A stretch of DNA of 64,000 bases. It comes from JANRJY01 sp033763735. Its GTDB lineage: Bacteria > Bacteroidota > Bacteroidia > Cytophagales > UBA9547. Position numbers and translations under genes: made by a program. The stretch lies in the NCBI GenBank assembly GCA_033763735.1, contig JANRJY010000115.1, positions 35,295 through 99,294 of the forward strand, read 5' to 3'. Shown piece by piece: positions 1-9,078 of this stretch (positions within the stretch are counted from its first letter, which is position 1; every line of letters starts with the position of its first letter). The notes below the pieces were generated by a model, which saw nothing but the letters and a program-made list of their open reading frames with translations, was not told where the DNA came from and did not search any database.

Positions 1-368
1 ACATGATCCTTTTGAAAGACAATCATATTGACTATGCCGGTGGCGTAAGAAAAGCTATTTTAAATACAGTCAAATATCTTCATGACAATCATTTAGACTT
101 AAAAATTGAAATTGAAGTCCGTAACCTGGAGGAGCTAAAACAAGTGATAGATACCGGAAAGGTCAATCGAATACTGTTGGACAATATGTTGTTATCCGTA
201 ATGGCTGAAGCAATAAAAATGGTAAACCGCCAATATGAAACAGAAGCATCGGGCGGTGTAAATATTAACACGATAAAATCAATTGCCGAAACAGGAGTTG
301 ATTTTATTTCTGTTGGCAAAATAACCCACTCCTTTAAGAGTATGGATATTAGCCTGAAGGCAGTTTAG
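1..368 (+). CDS. nadC: Nicotinate-nucleotide pyrophosphorylase (quinolinate phosphoribosyltransferase), C-terminal part
   Basis: Cytosolic enzyme of de novo NAD synthesis that converts quinolinate and PRPP to nicotinate mononucleotide with loss of CO2. Only the last ~121 residues are in the window; the gene begins beyond the left edge, and the ATG at position 3 is an internal Met. Visible family motifs, in order, are LLKDNHI (lysine of the active site), IEIEVRNLEE, ILLDNM, EASGGVN and TGVDFISVGKITHS. The end is complete: the final residues SLKAV are followed by a stop that overlaps by 4 bp the stop of the convergent gene at 365-973. Identification rests on several ungapped family motifs and is firm. 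Confidence 0.95.
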   Translation, partial: MILLKDNHIDYAGGVRKAILNTVKYLHDNHLDLKIEIEVRNLEELKQVIDTGKVNRILLDNMLLSVMAEAIKMVNRQYETEASGGVNINTIKSIAETGVDFISVGKITHSFKSMDISLKAV

Positions 369-973
369 TTTGAACTTATTAGTTCCAATGGAATTTCACA
401 TGCTGCCATAAATCCTTTAGAAGGATAGGTTTGGATACGAAGCAATTCCCCGTTGATATGATCATCCAAACTTTCATTAACAGATTCAAATAACTGTTTT
501 TCTTGATTATAAGATGTTTGAGGAGGATAATTAATTATTTGAATATCCGGATAATACATTTTAAAAGTATAGCAAACTCTTAGCTGCCGGTAAGCATTGG
601 CGACTAATATTACTTTTTTGAAATCCTTGCCAAAGGATAATGGAGGTTTTATATTGTTTAATACCTCTTTTGTATTTCGTATATTTTCACCTGTATTAGT
701 TGAATCCGTCTCTAAAATTAATTTTTCAATAGGAAAACCAGGTATTTTTTGTAAAAGTTTATCTTTAAAAAACAAAGCCTCCGGTTGGGATATACCCGTG
801 CTGCCTGCACCAACTCCTCCGGTAAATATAATATAGGTAGCAAATCCTTTTTGAAATAACTCTGCACAAGTTTGAGGAATTTTTGGGTCAAAATGTCCAA
901 AACCAATAATAACGTCTGCCAATTGTAATTCGTCTCTGACGCATAAAAAATCGAATTGCTTACTTTTTATCAT
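365..973 (-). CDS. YdcF/SanA-like DUF218 family protein
   Basis: A 202-residue protein of the ElyC/SanA/YdcF (DUF218) family. Features typical of the family are an early strand with GFGHFD, the TGGVGAG turn near residue 50, EKLILETDSTNTGEN (acidic-STNT-EN block, ~85-99) and KKVILVANAYRQLR. No signal peptide or membrane helix is evident, so it resembles cytoplasmic YdcF more than SanA. Members bind nucleotide-like ligands, but the reaction is unknown. The start overlaps the end of the upstream kinase-like gene by 14 bp, suggesting translational coupling at the tail of the hemB operon. Confidence 0.8.
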   Translation of the reverse strand: MIKSKQFDFLCVRDELQLADVIIGFGHFDPKIPQTCAELFQKGFATYIIFTGGVGAGSTGISQPEALFFKDKLLQKIPGFPIEKLILETDSTNTGENIRNTKEVLNNIKPPLSFGKDFKKVILVANAYRQLRVCYTFKMYYPDIQIINYPPQTSYNQEKQLFESVNESLDDHINGELLRIQTYPSKGFMAACEIPLELISSN

Positions 974-1910
974 TCTTCATCAAAGTCTGAAATTCCTCCC
1001 ATGCTTCATTGATTTCCTCAATTGAATAATCCATATTTTCTTCTATTGAAAGATTTATTTTTTTGGTAATTTCATCCAATTCAACCACAGAGCTTTTGTA
1101 TGATTCAAGGATAATACTCGCATTTTCTACATCTTTTTCCATTTCTGAAAATTGGTGAATTCCAAGCAACCGGGCAATGGGTGCTCTGAGTAAGTGAGAG
1201 TTCATATAAAGTAGTGCTGATATTTGCTTGTTTCTTGATTTTAATTGCGCTGTACGTTCATTGACTTTAATTTCAAGTTGCTCGTTGATGGTTGAAATTT
1301 CATGGTTTTTCTCTTCCAGTTCAAAGTACTGCGAACTAATTTGCAAATTCAGCTCATCTAATTCTTTGTAGTTTTTTTCAAGCAATTCTGATTTTAGTTC
1401 AAATTCTCGTTTGACAATGTCAGTAACAATTAATCCTGTAAATATTCTACATAAAAATGTCAAAAATTGAATGTAGGAAGGATCGTTGGTACGGGAATTT
1501 AAAATCCATTCCGGATGGGTGAATTGAACCACAAAAAGGAACCCAATAATTGTAAAAAATAAACCCAAAAGCACCCCTCTGACATTTCCGGAATAAAACA
1601 TTACAATCATAATTGCCAGACTATAAAAATCAAGAATGGCTATTTGTGAAAGTCCACCAATTAAGAAGAATGCAAGTAAAACCGCCTGATAGCTAAAAAA
1701 AACTACAATATTCTTAATTATGTTAGGGTTAGCACCTCTTATATGGAATATAAAAATGGTGAGGTAAATTGACAATGTTACAAATTCTGATAAATAGCTT
1801 TGAGAATTGCCGACACTGATATCGTACAATAAATAAATGAGAATATTAATTAAACTAATGATTAATAAACGTGTTAAAAGTAACCTAACTAACTTTTCTT
1901 TATAGTTCAT
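960..1910 (-). CDS. Membrane sensor with histidine-kinase dimerisation helix but no ATPase domain
   Basis: 316 residues. About six hydrophobic helices occupy residues 8-165, followed by a long coiled coil (~170-230, many Glu/Leu/Gln) and a DHp-like H-box, MNSHLLRAPIARLLG, near residue 238. The N, G1 and G2 boxes of the HATPase domain are missing; the protein ends ~75 residues after the H-box in a Glu-rich helix. The stop is clean and no kinase remnant follows in another frame before the next gene starts inside this one. It may act as a phosphotransfer or dimerisation partner rather than an autonomous kinase (inference). It lies 44 bp after hemB on the same strand. Confidence 0.75.
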   Translation of the reverse strand: MNYKEKLVRLLLTRLLIISLINILIYLLYDISVGNSQSYLSEFVTLSIYLTIFIFHIRGANPNIIKNIVVFFSYQAVLLAFFLIGGLSQIAILDFYSLAIMIVMFYSGNVRGVLLGLFFTIIGFLFVVQFTHPEWILNSRTNDPSYIQFLTFLCRIFTGLIVTDIVKREFELKSELLEKNYKELDELNLQISSQYFELEEKNHEISTINEQLEIKVNERTAQLKSRNKQISALLYMNSHLLRAPIARLLGIHQFSEMEKDVENASIILESYKSSVVELDEITKKINLSIEENMDYSIEEINEAWEEFQTLMKNDKK

Positions 1911-1954
1911 TCAACAAAGTATAAAAAATATGTGTTTTAGTAAATTAACTAAAA

Positions 1955-2920
1955 TTACAATTTATTAGCAAATTGTTTTGCAAAATAGGTTAATATCACA
2001 TCTGCACCCGCTCGCTTGATGGATAACAATGTTTCATTTATTATCTTATTTTCATCAATCCAACCGTTGATTGCTGCGGCTTTGATTTGAGCATATTCGC
2101 CACTTACCTGATAAGCGGCAATTGGCAAATTATAATTATCGTGCAACGATTTAATTATATCCAAATAAGGAAGTGCCGGTTTTACCATTAAATAATCGGC
2201 TCCTTCAAGTACATCAAGTTCGGCTTCTATCAATGCTTCTCTACTATTTGCAGGATTCATTTGATAGGTTTTTTTATCTCCCATTTTTGGTGCGCTATCC
2301 AAAGCATCTCTGAAAGGACCGTAAAATGCACTTGCATATTTTGCAGTATATGACATTATTGAAGTTTCTGAATATCCATTTTTATCTAATTCTTTTCGGA
2401 TGTATCCGATTCTGCCGTCCATCATATCGGATGGCCCAAGAATATCAGCACCTGCTTGTGCTTGTACCATGGCCATTTTCCCCAATATTTCCAATGTTTC
2501 ATCATTCAATATTTTTCCATCTTTAACCAATCCATCATGCCCATCGGAACTATATGGGTCCATGGCCACATCGGTCATTAAAACCAAATCGGGAAAAGTG
2601 GATTTGATTTTCTGTATCGCTTGTATGTACATACCCTTTTCATTAATGCTTTCTGAGGCCGTTTTGTCTTTAAATTCGTCAGTATAATGAGGGAAAAGCG
2701 CAAAAGCATGGATATTTAACTTCATACACGATTCTATTTCTTTTAATAAATTATCCAAGGACCAACGGTATATGCCGGGCATACTTTTAATCTCAACTTT
2801 TAAATGATTACCTGCGGTTAAGAATAAGGGAAAAATTAAATCAGAAACTTGTACTTGGTTTTCCTGAACTAAATTACGTATTACCGGGCTTTTACGATTA
2901 CGTCTGGGTCTACGAAGCAT
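1955..2920 (-). CDS. hemB: Delta-aminolevulinic acid dehydratase (porphobilinogen synthase)
   Basis: Condenses two 5-aminolevulinate molecules to porphobilinogen in haem synthesis; cytosolic. Full length at 321 residues. It starts MLRRPRRNRKSPVIRNLVQE like the family, has the first Schiff-base lysine region (YTAKYASAFYGPFRDA) and the second in YLMVKPALPYLD. The Cys-rich zinc site of animal and yeast enzymes is replaced by MTDVAMDPYSSDGHDG, so it is the Mg2+/non-Zn type. It begins 3 bp after the stop of the DUF2721 gene and belongs to the same operon as the TPR histidine kinase. Confidence 0.96.
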   Translation of the reverse strand: MLRRPRRNRKSPVIRNLVQENQVQVSDLIFPLFLTAGNHLKVEIKSMPGIYRWSLDNLLKEIESCMKLNIHAFALFPHYTDEFKDKTASESINEKGMYIQAIQKIKSTFPDLVLMTDVAMDPYSSDGHDGLVKDGKILNDETLEILGKMAMVQAQAGADILGPSDMMDGRIGYIRKELDKNGYSETSIMSYTAKYASAFYGPFRDALDSAPKMGDKKTYQMNPANSREALIEAELDVLEGADYLMVKPALPYLDIIKSLHDNYNLPIAAYQVSGEYAQIKAAAINGWIDENKIINETLLSIKRAGADVILTYFAKQFANKL

Positions 2921-2923
2921 ACA

Positions 2924-3328
2924 TCAATTGTTTTTTTCTAAATCTTCAATTTGAATATCTAACGCTTTGGTTGAAAGAATAATTTCCATGGAACAAACCA
3001 AAAGTGAGATTAATAATAGTACCTGGCTAATACCGAACATATATCCCGCTACTTCTGTATAATCTTGATATATCAAAAACATAGTTGCTGCAGCAAAAAA
3101 CACGGATGCAATACCGAGCAATTGCATATTACGAATCAAATGAATTCTCCTTCTTAAAATATGAATTTGTTTGCGGATTATTTCTGTGTTTTCGTTTTTG
3201 TATTGTGCATACAATAACCTGATTCTGTTACTGATGGCTACGTATCTATTTCCATAAGATAATAACAATAGCGAAACTGTTGGAAAAAGTAAAGCCGGAG
3301 TGGTAATAGATAATTGCTGATGCATCAA
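2924..3328 (-). CDS. DUF2721 small membrane protein
   Basis: 134 residues with a hydrophobic segment near the N-terminus (~8-26), a basic amphipathic middle (RNRIRLLYAQYK ... RRRIHLIRNMQ) and two more helices (~70-90 and ~98-120), matching the DUF2721 layout, whose function is unknown. Its ATG overlaps the stop of the upstream TPR kinase (4 bp), and hemB starts 3 bp after its own stop, so all three are almost certainly one transcript. Confidence 0.8.
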   Translation of the reverse strand: MMHQQLSITTPALLFPTVSLLLLSYGNRYVAISNRIRLLYAQYKNENTEIIRKQIHILRRRIHLIRNMQLLGIASVFFAAATMFLIYQDYTEVAGYMFGISQVLLLISLLVCSMEIILSTKALDIQIEDLEKNN

Positions 3329-5433
3329 TAGCCCATGGGCAGTTTTATTGTGAAAGTGCTTCCTTCGTTAGGTTTGCTTTCTGCAGTAATATCGCCTCTA
3401 TTCATTTGGACAAAATCTTTGCAAAGCATAAGTCCCAAGCCACTTCCTTTTTCCTTTTTAGTTCCAGGCAAAGTGTTTCTTGTATCGGGATTAAATAAGT
3501 TATCTAACATGCTTTTGTCCATACCTATGCCGTTGTCAATAATTTTGATTACTACACTTTTATTTTCCTCCAATATCTCCACTTTTACTTCCCCTCCGGT
3601 GTTGGTAAACTTGATCGCATTGTGAATAATATTCCGGAATATAAACTCGAGCATGTTTTTGTCGCCCATTACCTCTATTTCTTCGTTGGCTTGAAGTACA
3701 AATGATATATGTTTGTCCAAAAACTGAGGCAAAAACAATTCAGCCTGTTTTTTAATCAATTGAACCAAATTAACATGTACAATGCTTACCTGAATAGCAC
3801 CGGATTGGACCATGGCCCATTCCAGCAAATTATTAAGCAATCCGGAAAGATTTGAAAGCGATACATCCATGATATGCGCAAAATCTTTAATTTCTTTGCT
3901 CGATATATTTTCAGGAAATTCTTTGGCGATGTTCAGATATCCTTTCAATGAATTTAATGGAGCCTTTATATCGTGTGAAATAATTGAGAAAAACTTATCC
4001 TTGGTTGAGTTAAGTGTACTGAGTTCAGTTTCCGATTCCTTAAGTTCGTATATGATATGTTCCAGATCTTTGTTTTGTTTGTAAAGTATGGCATTCAACC
4101 GCTTTTTTAACAAATACCTATTGTATATCAGGAGTGCCAGGAACAATAGCAATACTGACAAAGCAGATAAGGTATACAACCAAATGGCACTTTTTTCAAG
4201 TTCCAGTTTGTCTATCTCCTTTTCTTTTTTTAACAATCGAATCTGAATTTGTTTCTTTTCAATTTCCATTTGAGCACGCAGCTTTTGCAATTCATCTTCT
4301 TTTTCTTCAGCATAAATCAAATCGCGCTCAGCCACATATTTTTGATAATAATTAAAGGCATTTTTGTAGTCTTGCATTAAGCTCAAACATAGCGATATGC
4401 CCTTATAGGATTCCATTTTGGATATTTTCAAATTTTGCTCTTTTGAAAGCTCCAGAACTTCTTTATATTTGATAATGGCACCTTTATAGTTTTTAGTATT
4501 CAGTTCAATATCGCCCAATGATACCAAACAAGCAGCCATTTCATGATAATTCTCTTCTTTTTTGTATAGCTCTATTGAGTAATTAAAGTTGTTTTTCGCT
4601 TCAATAAAATTACCCATTTGTTTGTATACCACCGCAATTTGTTTCAAAGCCTGTGCTGCTTTATTTGATTTTGTTTTCTTGTTTTTGATGGATGATGATT
4701 GTATATTTTTTCCCGCATTTTTATCTTGTTGAAGCTGATTCGCATTTGACTCTTTTTCTTCTCTTTCGCTTTCTCTGCTTATTTCGGTAACGGGTTCTTC
4801 TTCAATTTTTTTCAAATCGTTCTTTTTAATTTGTTTAAATATTATAGAAGCGTTTTCTAGCGCTTTTTGAGCCTTTTCCATTTCTTTAAGTTCAAAGTAT
4901 ATACTACCGAGCTTTGAATAGGTATTGGCTTGTCCATAGGGATTTGATGCTTGTTTGTACGTTTCGATTAATTGCATACATTTTTGTTCTGCTTCTTCAA
5001 ATTCCTTTAGTTTAATTTTGCATTCTACAATTTTTTCTAATGCAACTATCTGATTTTCATAATCTTTGTATTTAATTGCAAGACTAAGGGAAGATGAATA
5101 ATACCCTTCGGCCGACTTATAATCCTTATTGTGATAATACAAATTGCCGTACAAATAATATGCGGTTTGCTTACGGATATCATCTTTGGATTCCTGTATG
5201 AGCTGTAGAGCATATTCCAAAGAAGCACTTGCCTTGGCTGACTGGTCTGATTCTATTGATTTTTTTATTTCTTTAAATAAACTGTCAATTTTGAAAGGGT
5301 AGTTTTTTTTGGATTTAGTCTGCCCCACCAAAATCGTTTGGCATAAAAAAATAAGAAGAAAAACAACAACTACACGTATCAAAATGTATGAGAAATCTAT
5401 TTTTGAATATCCTTTTGGGTAATTTAAAATCAA
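3325..5433 (-). CDS. TPR-containing sensor histidine kinase
   Basis: 702 residues. The N-terminus has a signal/anchor (~15-40), then tetratricopeptide repeats (~50-200 and 270-400) with a charged Ser/Lys/Glu linker between them (~205-260). A transmembrane helix lies at ~425-443 (IWLYTLSALSVLLLFLALLI) and a short coiled coil follows. The kinase core has H-box FFSIISHDIKAPLNSLKGYL (~490), N-box FRNIIHNAIKFTNTGG, G1 DNGIGM and G2 GSGLGLMLCKDF. It is a complete hybrid-less Bacteroidota TPR-kinase. No response regulator gene is adjacent. It heads the operon DUF2721-hemB-kinase-like-DUF218; its stimulus is unknown. Confidence 0.92.
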   Translation of the reverse strand: MILNYPKGYSKIDFSYILIRVVVVFLLIFLCQTILVGQTKSKKNYPFKIDSLFKEIKKSIESDQSAKASASLEYALQLIQESKDDIRKQTAYYLYGNLYYHNKDYKSAEGYYSSSLSLAIKYKDYENQIVALEKIVECKIKLKEFEEAEQKCMQLIETYKQASNPYGQANTYSKLGSIYFELKEMEKAQKALENASIIFKQIKKNDLKKIEEEPVTEISRESEREEKESNANQLQQDKNAGKNIQSSSIKNKKTKSNKAAQALKQIAVVYKQMGNFIEAKNNFNYSIELYKKEENYHEMAACLVSLGDIELNTKNYKGAIIKYKEVLELSKEQNLKISKMESYKGISLCLSLMQDYKNAFNYYQKYVAERDLIYAEEKEDELQKLRAQMEIEKKQIQIRLLKKEKEIDKLELEKSAIWLYTLSALSVLLLFLALLIYNRYLLKKRLNAILYKQNKDLEHIIYELKESETELSTLNSTKDKFFSIISHDIKAPLNSLKGYLNIAKEFPENISSKEIKDFAHIMDVSLSNLSGLLNNLLEWAMVQSGAIQVSIVHVNLVQLIKKQAELFLPQFLDKHISFVLQANEEIEVMGDKNMLEFIFRNIIHNAIKFTNTGGEVKVEILEENKSVVIKIIDNGIGMDKSMLDNLFNPDTRNTLPGTKKEKGSGLGLMLCKDFVQMNRGDITAESKPNEGSTFTIKLPMGY

Positions 5434-5635
5434 ATTTATAACATTATATACAATTATCAGGTGTTTTTTTTTCTAAACAATCTATTTTATAGTTTTCATA
5501 CCTCACTATATTTTAAATTGAATATTAACCCATATTGAAAACCAAGCTGAGATTTATTTAAACTTTTTTCAGGACGAGACAGAGAGTCAGGTGAGGACAC
5601 CTGCAACGGGGAGGGTGTTGGTGGAAGTACATTTT

Positions 5636-6589
5636 TTATAGCCATTCTTTAATCTGCTGTTCAGTCAAATTACGTCCACATATTATGCTGCATAGCTTTT
5701 TATTTTTAAATTTTTGTTGATTTTCTAAAATGGCAGCTATACCAACCGCAGCAGATGGTTCTACAATTAATCCCTCATGACTATTTATAAGCTTAATTCC
5801 TTCGACAATACTCTGGTCGCTTACTAAAATTCCCTCGTCTATTAATTCCATCATATCCTTTATAACCTCTGGGATAGGCAATCGAACTGCTATACCGTCA
5901 GCAATTGTGTTAGCCACTAAAAAATTAATCACATCATTTTTTTTCCACGATTCAATCATCGCTGGGGCGCCTTTTGCTTGAACCGCTATTATTTTTGTTT
6001 CCGGAGAATATTCTTTAAAAACTTTAGCAATTCCTGTTGCTAATGCACCATTCCCAAGTGCAATTAGCAAATAATCTAATTTTTTTGGCAAGTTCAACAA
6101 TTCTAATCCTATCGTTGCCGCCCCTTCTACAGTTTCAATATCTAAGCTATCTTCAACAAATCTAATTTGTGCTTTTTTTGAAAATAATTTAGCTTCTGAT
6201 TTAGCCTCATCAAAATCATTTCCATATAAAACCACATTTGCTCCTAAAGACCTCATCTTTTCAACTTTTAAGCAATTAGCATTTTGACTTGCGTATATCG
6301 TTGTTTTTATACCCCTCTTATTACATGAGTAAGTTAAAGCCTGACCAAAATTACCTGCGCTTGCACAAACTAATTCAGGAATATCACCTAAATTTGAAGT
6401 TAACAACTCTGTTCCTCTTCCTTTAAAAGAACCTATAGAATTTTGGGTTTCATCTTTTAAAAAGATTTCGCACTGAAGTACATCTGAAAGAGAATCAGAT
6501 TTATATTGTGGAGAATCCAAAAATAGAGGGTCAATTCTATTAACAGCTTCTTTTATTCTTGAGATAGTGATTCTGGTTGTCGTCTTCAT
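5636..6589 (-). CDS. PLP-dependent threonine/serine dehydratase family enzyme
   Basis: Fold-type II PLP enzyme of the threonine dehydratase/serine racemase group, 317 residues. Motifs are the PLP lysine in GSFKGRG (~50), CASAGNFGQAL, the phosphate loop GNGAL in place of the usual Gly-rich loop, and CGRN near the C-terminus. No ACT regulatory domain is present, so it is a short catabolic-type or racemase-type enzyme; substrate unresolved. I place the start at the ATG at 6589 (MKTTTRITISRI); the longer open frame upstream is only the translated foldback repeat of 6604-6792. Confidence 0.85.
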   Translation of the reverse strand: MKTTTRITISRIKEAVNRIDPLFLDSPQYKSDSLSDVLQCEIFLKDETQNSIGSFKGRGTELLTSNLGDIPELVCASAGNFGQALTYSCNKRGIKTTIYASQNANCLKVEKMRSLGANVVLYGNDFDEAKSEAKLFSKKAQIRFVEDSLDIETVEGAATIGLELLNLPKKLDYLLIALGNGALATGIAKVFKEYSPETKIIAVQAKGAPAMIESWKKNDVINFLVANTIADGIAVRLPIPEVIKDMMELIDEGILVSDQSIVEGIKLINSHEGLIVEPSAAVGIAAILENQQKFKNKKLCSIICGRNLTEQQIKEWL

Positions 6590-6603
6590 TTTTTGTATTT
6601 CCA

Positions 6604-6792
6604 CCAATGGCTCGGTTGTTGCCGAATGTTGAAACGGGCTGGTGGCACACCAGCATAAAGTTTCGACATGAAGGCTGCAAAGCCCGTTTTCAATTTCGGC
6701 AACAAAGGTGTTGTGTCGAAGTTTTCTCTTGGTACAAAGGTAAGAAAAAGAACGAAGCAGAAAACGGGCATTTGCATCAACCGAGCCATTGG
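6604..6792. repeat. Foldback element P1
   Basis: Outer arms 6604-6618 (CCAATGGCTCGGTTG) and 6778-6792 are a perfect 15-bp inverted repeat. Inside them, TTGCCGAA...AACGGGCT near 6617-6640 pairs with AGCCCGTTTTCAATTTCGG near 6680-6700. It lies directly upstream of the dehydratase gene and abuts P2. Frames open through it on both strands are consequences of the palindrome, not genes. Confidence 0.85.
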
Positions 6793-6999
6793 GCAAAATT
6801 TAGGATGCGGGAATGCGAGGCACGAGCATGAAGCATCCGAGTGCGAAGGGAACGATTTATTCGGATATTGAGTTGAGAAACGAATGTTGTATATGCTGCT
6901 TGGCAGGCCAAAGCTTAGGTTAAATGTAGCAGGTATTCCAAGTAGCATATACATAAATGAGTTAGCGAATAAATCGTGCGCGTTTGTAAAATTTTGCCC
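6791..6999. repeat. Foldback element P2
   Basis: Nested inverted arms: GGGCAAAATTT (6791-6801 with 6989-6999, perfect 11 bp), ACGATTTATTCG (6852-6863 with 6966-6977, perfect 12 bp) and GTATATGCTGCTTGG (6889-6903 with 6938-6952, 14 of 15). The three concentric stems make a ~209-bp cruciform or hairpin with bulges. It overlaps the end of P1 by two bases and is followed at once by P3. Confidence 0.85.
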
Positions 7000-7127
7000 A
7001 ACGGTTTGGGTATTGCCGAAGGCGGGGAATTTCAGCACTATCGCTCAATGGAAATGCAAATGTTTAACTATTTCTGTCAGCCAAATAGATATTGTCAAGC
7101 CCCGCTTTTGGCAATACCATGTTGGCG
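7000..7127. repeat. Cassette-boundary palindrome P3 (attC-like)
   Basis: Starts with the CCCAACGG core at 6997-7004 and ends with GTTGGCGG at 7121-7128. The stem GGGTATTGCCGAAGGCGGGG (7008-7027) pairs imperfectly with 7100-7118. It lies 32 bp beyond the stop of the nuclease-like gene and has the same plan as the spacers at 8931-9067 and 9968-10101. Confidence 0.7.
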
Positions 7128-7159
7128 GTTCGTGCTTGTCATGGTGCAGCAGCTATATT

Positions 7160-8890
7160 CTAAAAACCACCCATTGGTAGATACTTGCCGCTTGTTTTCA
7201 TCTCCAAGTTTTTCTCGTTGCTAAAGCCCAATCCTTTTGTTTGGTATGTCTCGTCAAAAATATCTGTTAGGTCAGGGGTCAAAGCAAACACGTTGTCCTC
7301 AGATGCAATTTGCTTTCTGTCTAATTTATTATTAAGAAAGGCACCACAGACCTCTAATTCGTCACTGGTTATAAGCTTGCCATGTAATTGTTCTCTTAAG
7401 ATAAGAAAATCTGTTAGGTCAGATTTCTTTTTTCCTAATTTTTCCATCTGAAGTAGAAAGATTTCCAAGTCGTCAATGCAAATGCTCCAAGGATAATCAT
7501 CATCATCATAAATTTCAAGCATATAGCTTAGGTCAGTTTGGATTTGTCCAAATCTTTCAAGGGTGACAACTATTGAGACAGCCTTGTGATAATTTTTCGT
7601 TCTTATATCAATTACATGGTTTTTTAACGCCTCATCTTTGAAGATTTTAAGAGGTTCACGATTAATGAACTTTGATTTGACTCTATATGCTTGGTCATAG
7701 CCCTTCTGAATTGTCTCCTCAAAATTCGATACGATTAATGGATACGCCATATCGGGTTCTCTACGCGGTTCGTCACGTTTTGATGCCTTGGCTTCTATAA
7801 TTAAAGCCAATCCCTCGTACAGAAACAATAAATCCTGTTCGTGTTTGTCTTGCGTGAAAAAGCTCTTATATACAAAGGCTTTGTTCTTAAAAAATCTTTG
7901 GAAAATACTTTCTATTTTATCCTCAAGTTTCTTCCCTCTCACTGCGTAATATTTTTCATTCAGTGCTGGTTGGGAAATGCAGAACTGAAACAATACATTA
8001 TAAACCGCTTGGATGATTTGATGCGTCTCAATTAACTGAAATTCTTCGTCATTAATATTAAATATTGGCTTTGAATGAAGCGGGTTCTTCTCTGTGTAAT
8101 ACAAAAAATTTGTTTGCTGTCTTTTACAGGTGAACGTATTTAAGAATGCATTTGCTTTTTGCTCCCCAAACTTTTCAATTAAGGATTGCTTTGAATACCG
8201 TTGCATTTTCCCCTTATCATACATCCATTCAAACATGTTTTGAAAGTGTTGCGGTAAATGTGGCTGCCATTCCCAAGGTGGAATACTTTTAGCTTGCATT
8301 TCGTCACCAAATTCTTCCCACGTTTGCTGTCCCTCTTTCTTATTTATATTTTCATTTAAAAAGTTGTTAGGAACTTGGTCAATATAATTGTAGATGTCAA
8401 TAAAATCTGCCACAGATAAACCTAATTGACTACTTATTTCTTTGTCAAATGGTTTAAAGTATTCTTCAACTCTTTCAATGATTTGCTCTTCGTAGTTTAA
8501 TAACCCTTGATTGAAGTAACTAAGGAATGTAGGCATTGCAACCATTCTTCTCATCTTCCAATCTTCATCAACTACATCATCTGGTTTAGGATAAAAGAAT
8601 TGTTCATAGCCTGTTTCTATCTCATTCAACAACGACTTCATGTGTTCAAAGTCTTCGTCTGAATATTGAGCCTTAAGCGGCTCTGTTTCGCTTTTAGCAG
8701 AAGTAACATTCAATGCCGCCAAATACAGCAGTTGTCGCTGTGGTGACGACAAGCCATTCAGTGATTTCATTGGGCTGTCAAAGCGGATAAACTGCATCAA
8801 ACTTGAGATGTCGCCAAGAAACATTGGCGTTTCAAATTGGCTAACAAAGTCTTTTAGTTCTTTAGATTTTTGAGCAAGGTCAATCTTCAT
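7160..8890 (-). CDS. Large protein with PD-(D/E)XK nuclease-like domain
   Basis: 576 residues, no signal peptide or membrane helix. I do not recognise the full-length family. The centre carries a restriction-endonuclease-like core: acidic helix KLEDKIESIFQRFF (~321), D353 in EQDLLF and E366-A-K368 in LIIEAKASK. This D...ExK spacing fits PD-(D/E)XK enzymes such as NERD/Mrr-like nucleases. The N-terminal 300 residues are mostly helical with no motif I can name. It sits alone between two palindromic spacers in a run of similarly bounded genes, two of which look defence-related, so a defence nuclease is an inference. Confidence 0.7.
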   Translation of the reverse strand: MKIDLAQKSKELKDFVSQFETPMFLGDISSLMQFIRFDSPMKSLNGLSSPQRQLLYLAALNVTSAKSETEPLKAQYSDEDFEHMKSLLNEIETGYEQFFYPKPDDVVDEDWKMRRMVAMPTFLSYFNQGLLNYEEQIIERVEEYFKPFDKEISSQLGLSVADFIDIYNYIDQVPNNFLNENINKKEGQQTWEEFGDEMQAKSIPPWEWQPHLPQHFQNMFEWMYDKGKMQRYSKQSLIEKFGEQKANAFLNTFTCKRQQTNFLYYTEKNPLHSKPIFNINDEEFQLIETHQIIQAVYNVLFQFCISQPALNEKYYAVRGKKLEDKIESIFQRFFKNKAFVYKSFFTQDKHEQDLLFLYEGLALIIEAKASKRDEPRREPDMAYPLIVSNFEETIQKGYDQAYRVKSKFINREPLKIFKDEALKNHVIDIRTKNYHKAVSIVVTLERFGQIQTDLSYMLEIYDDDDYPWSICIDDLEIFLLQMEKLGKKKSDLTDFLILREQLHGKLITSDELEVCGAFLNNKLDRKQIASEDNVFALTPDLTDIFDETYQTKGLGFSNEKNLEMKTSGKYLPMGGF

Positions 8891-8930
8891 CTTATAAGTC
8901 TCTGATTAGTTGAGGAGTGTTGTAGCATGA

Positions 8931-9067
8931 CCGCCAACGGTCCGCGGCTACCCGCAGTGCGGGCGTATAAAAGTAAGCAGTTCAGCGAGTTCGAGCAAAT
9001 TAAATTTCCTGTAATTTGCTCGAACGAAAGGCAAGCTGCCCGCATTGTGGGTAGGCGCTGTTAGCGG
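8931..9067. repeat. attC-like palindromic spacer between two single-gene cassettes
   Basis: Left core CCGCCAAC (8931-8938) and right core GTTAGCGG (9060-9067) bound nested stems: CTACCCGCAGTGCGGGC (8948-8964) with 9038-9054 (15 of 17 paired) and GTTCGAGCAAATTA (8989-9002) with 9012-9025 (perfect 14 bp). The right core lies 11 bp from the stop of the next gene, and the left core is 40 bp upstream of the nuclease-like gene's start. Confidence 0.8.
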
Positions 9068-9078
9068 TTGTAATACTT

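Noticed and set aside
6577..7224. Several 60-150-codon frames upstream of the dehydratase gene
   Set aside because: They fall in the foldback elements P1-P3 and read low-complexity, mirror-related peptides.
8931..9067. Classical attC site
   Set aside because: The GTTRRRY/RYYYAAC cores do not match exactly and no integrase is in the window; reported instead as attC-like spacers.
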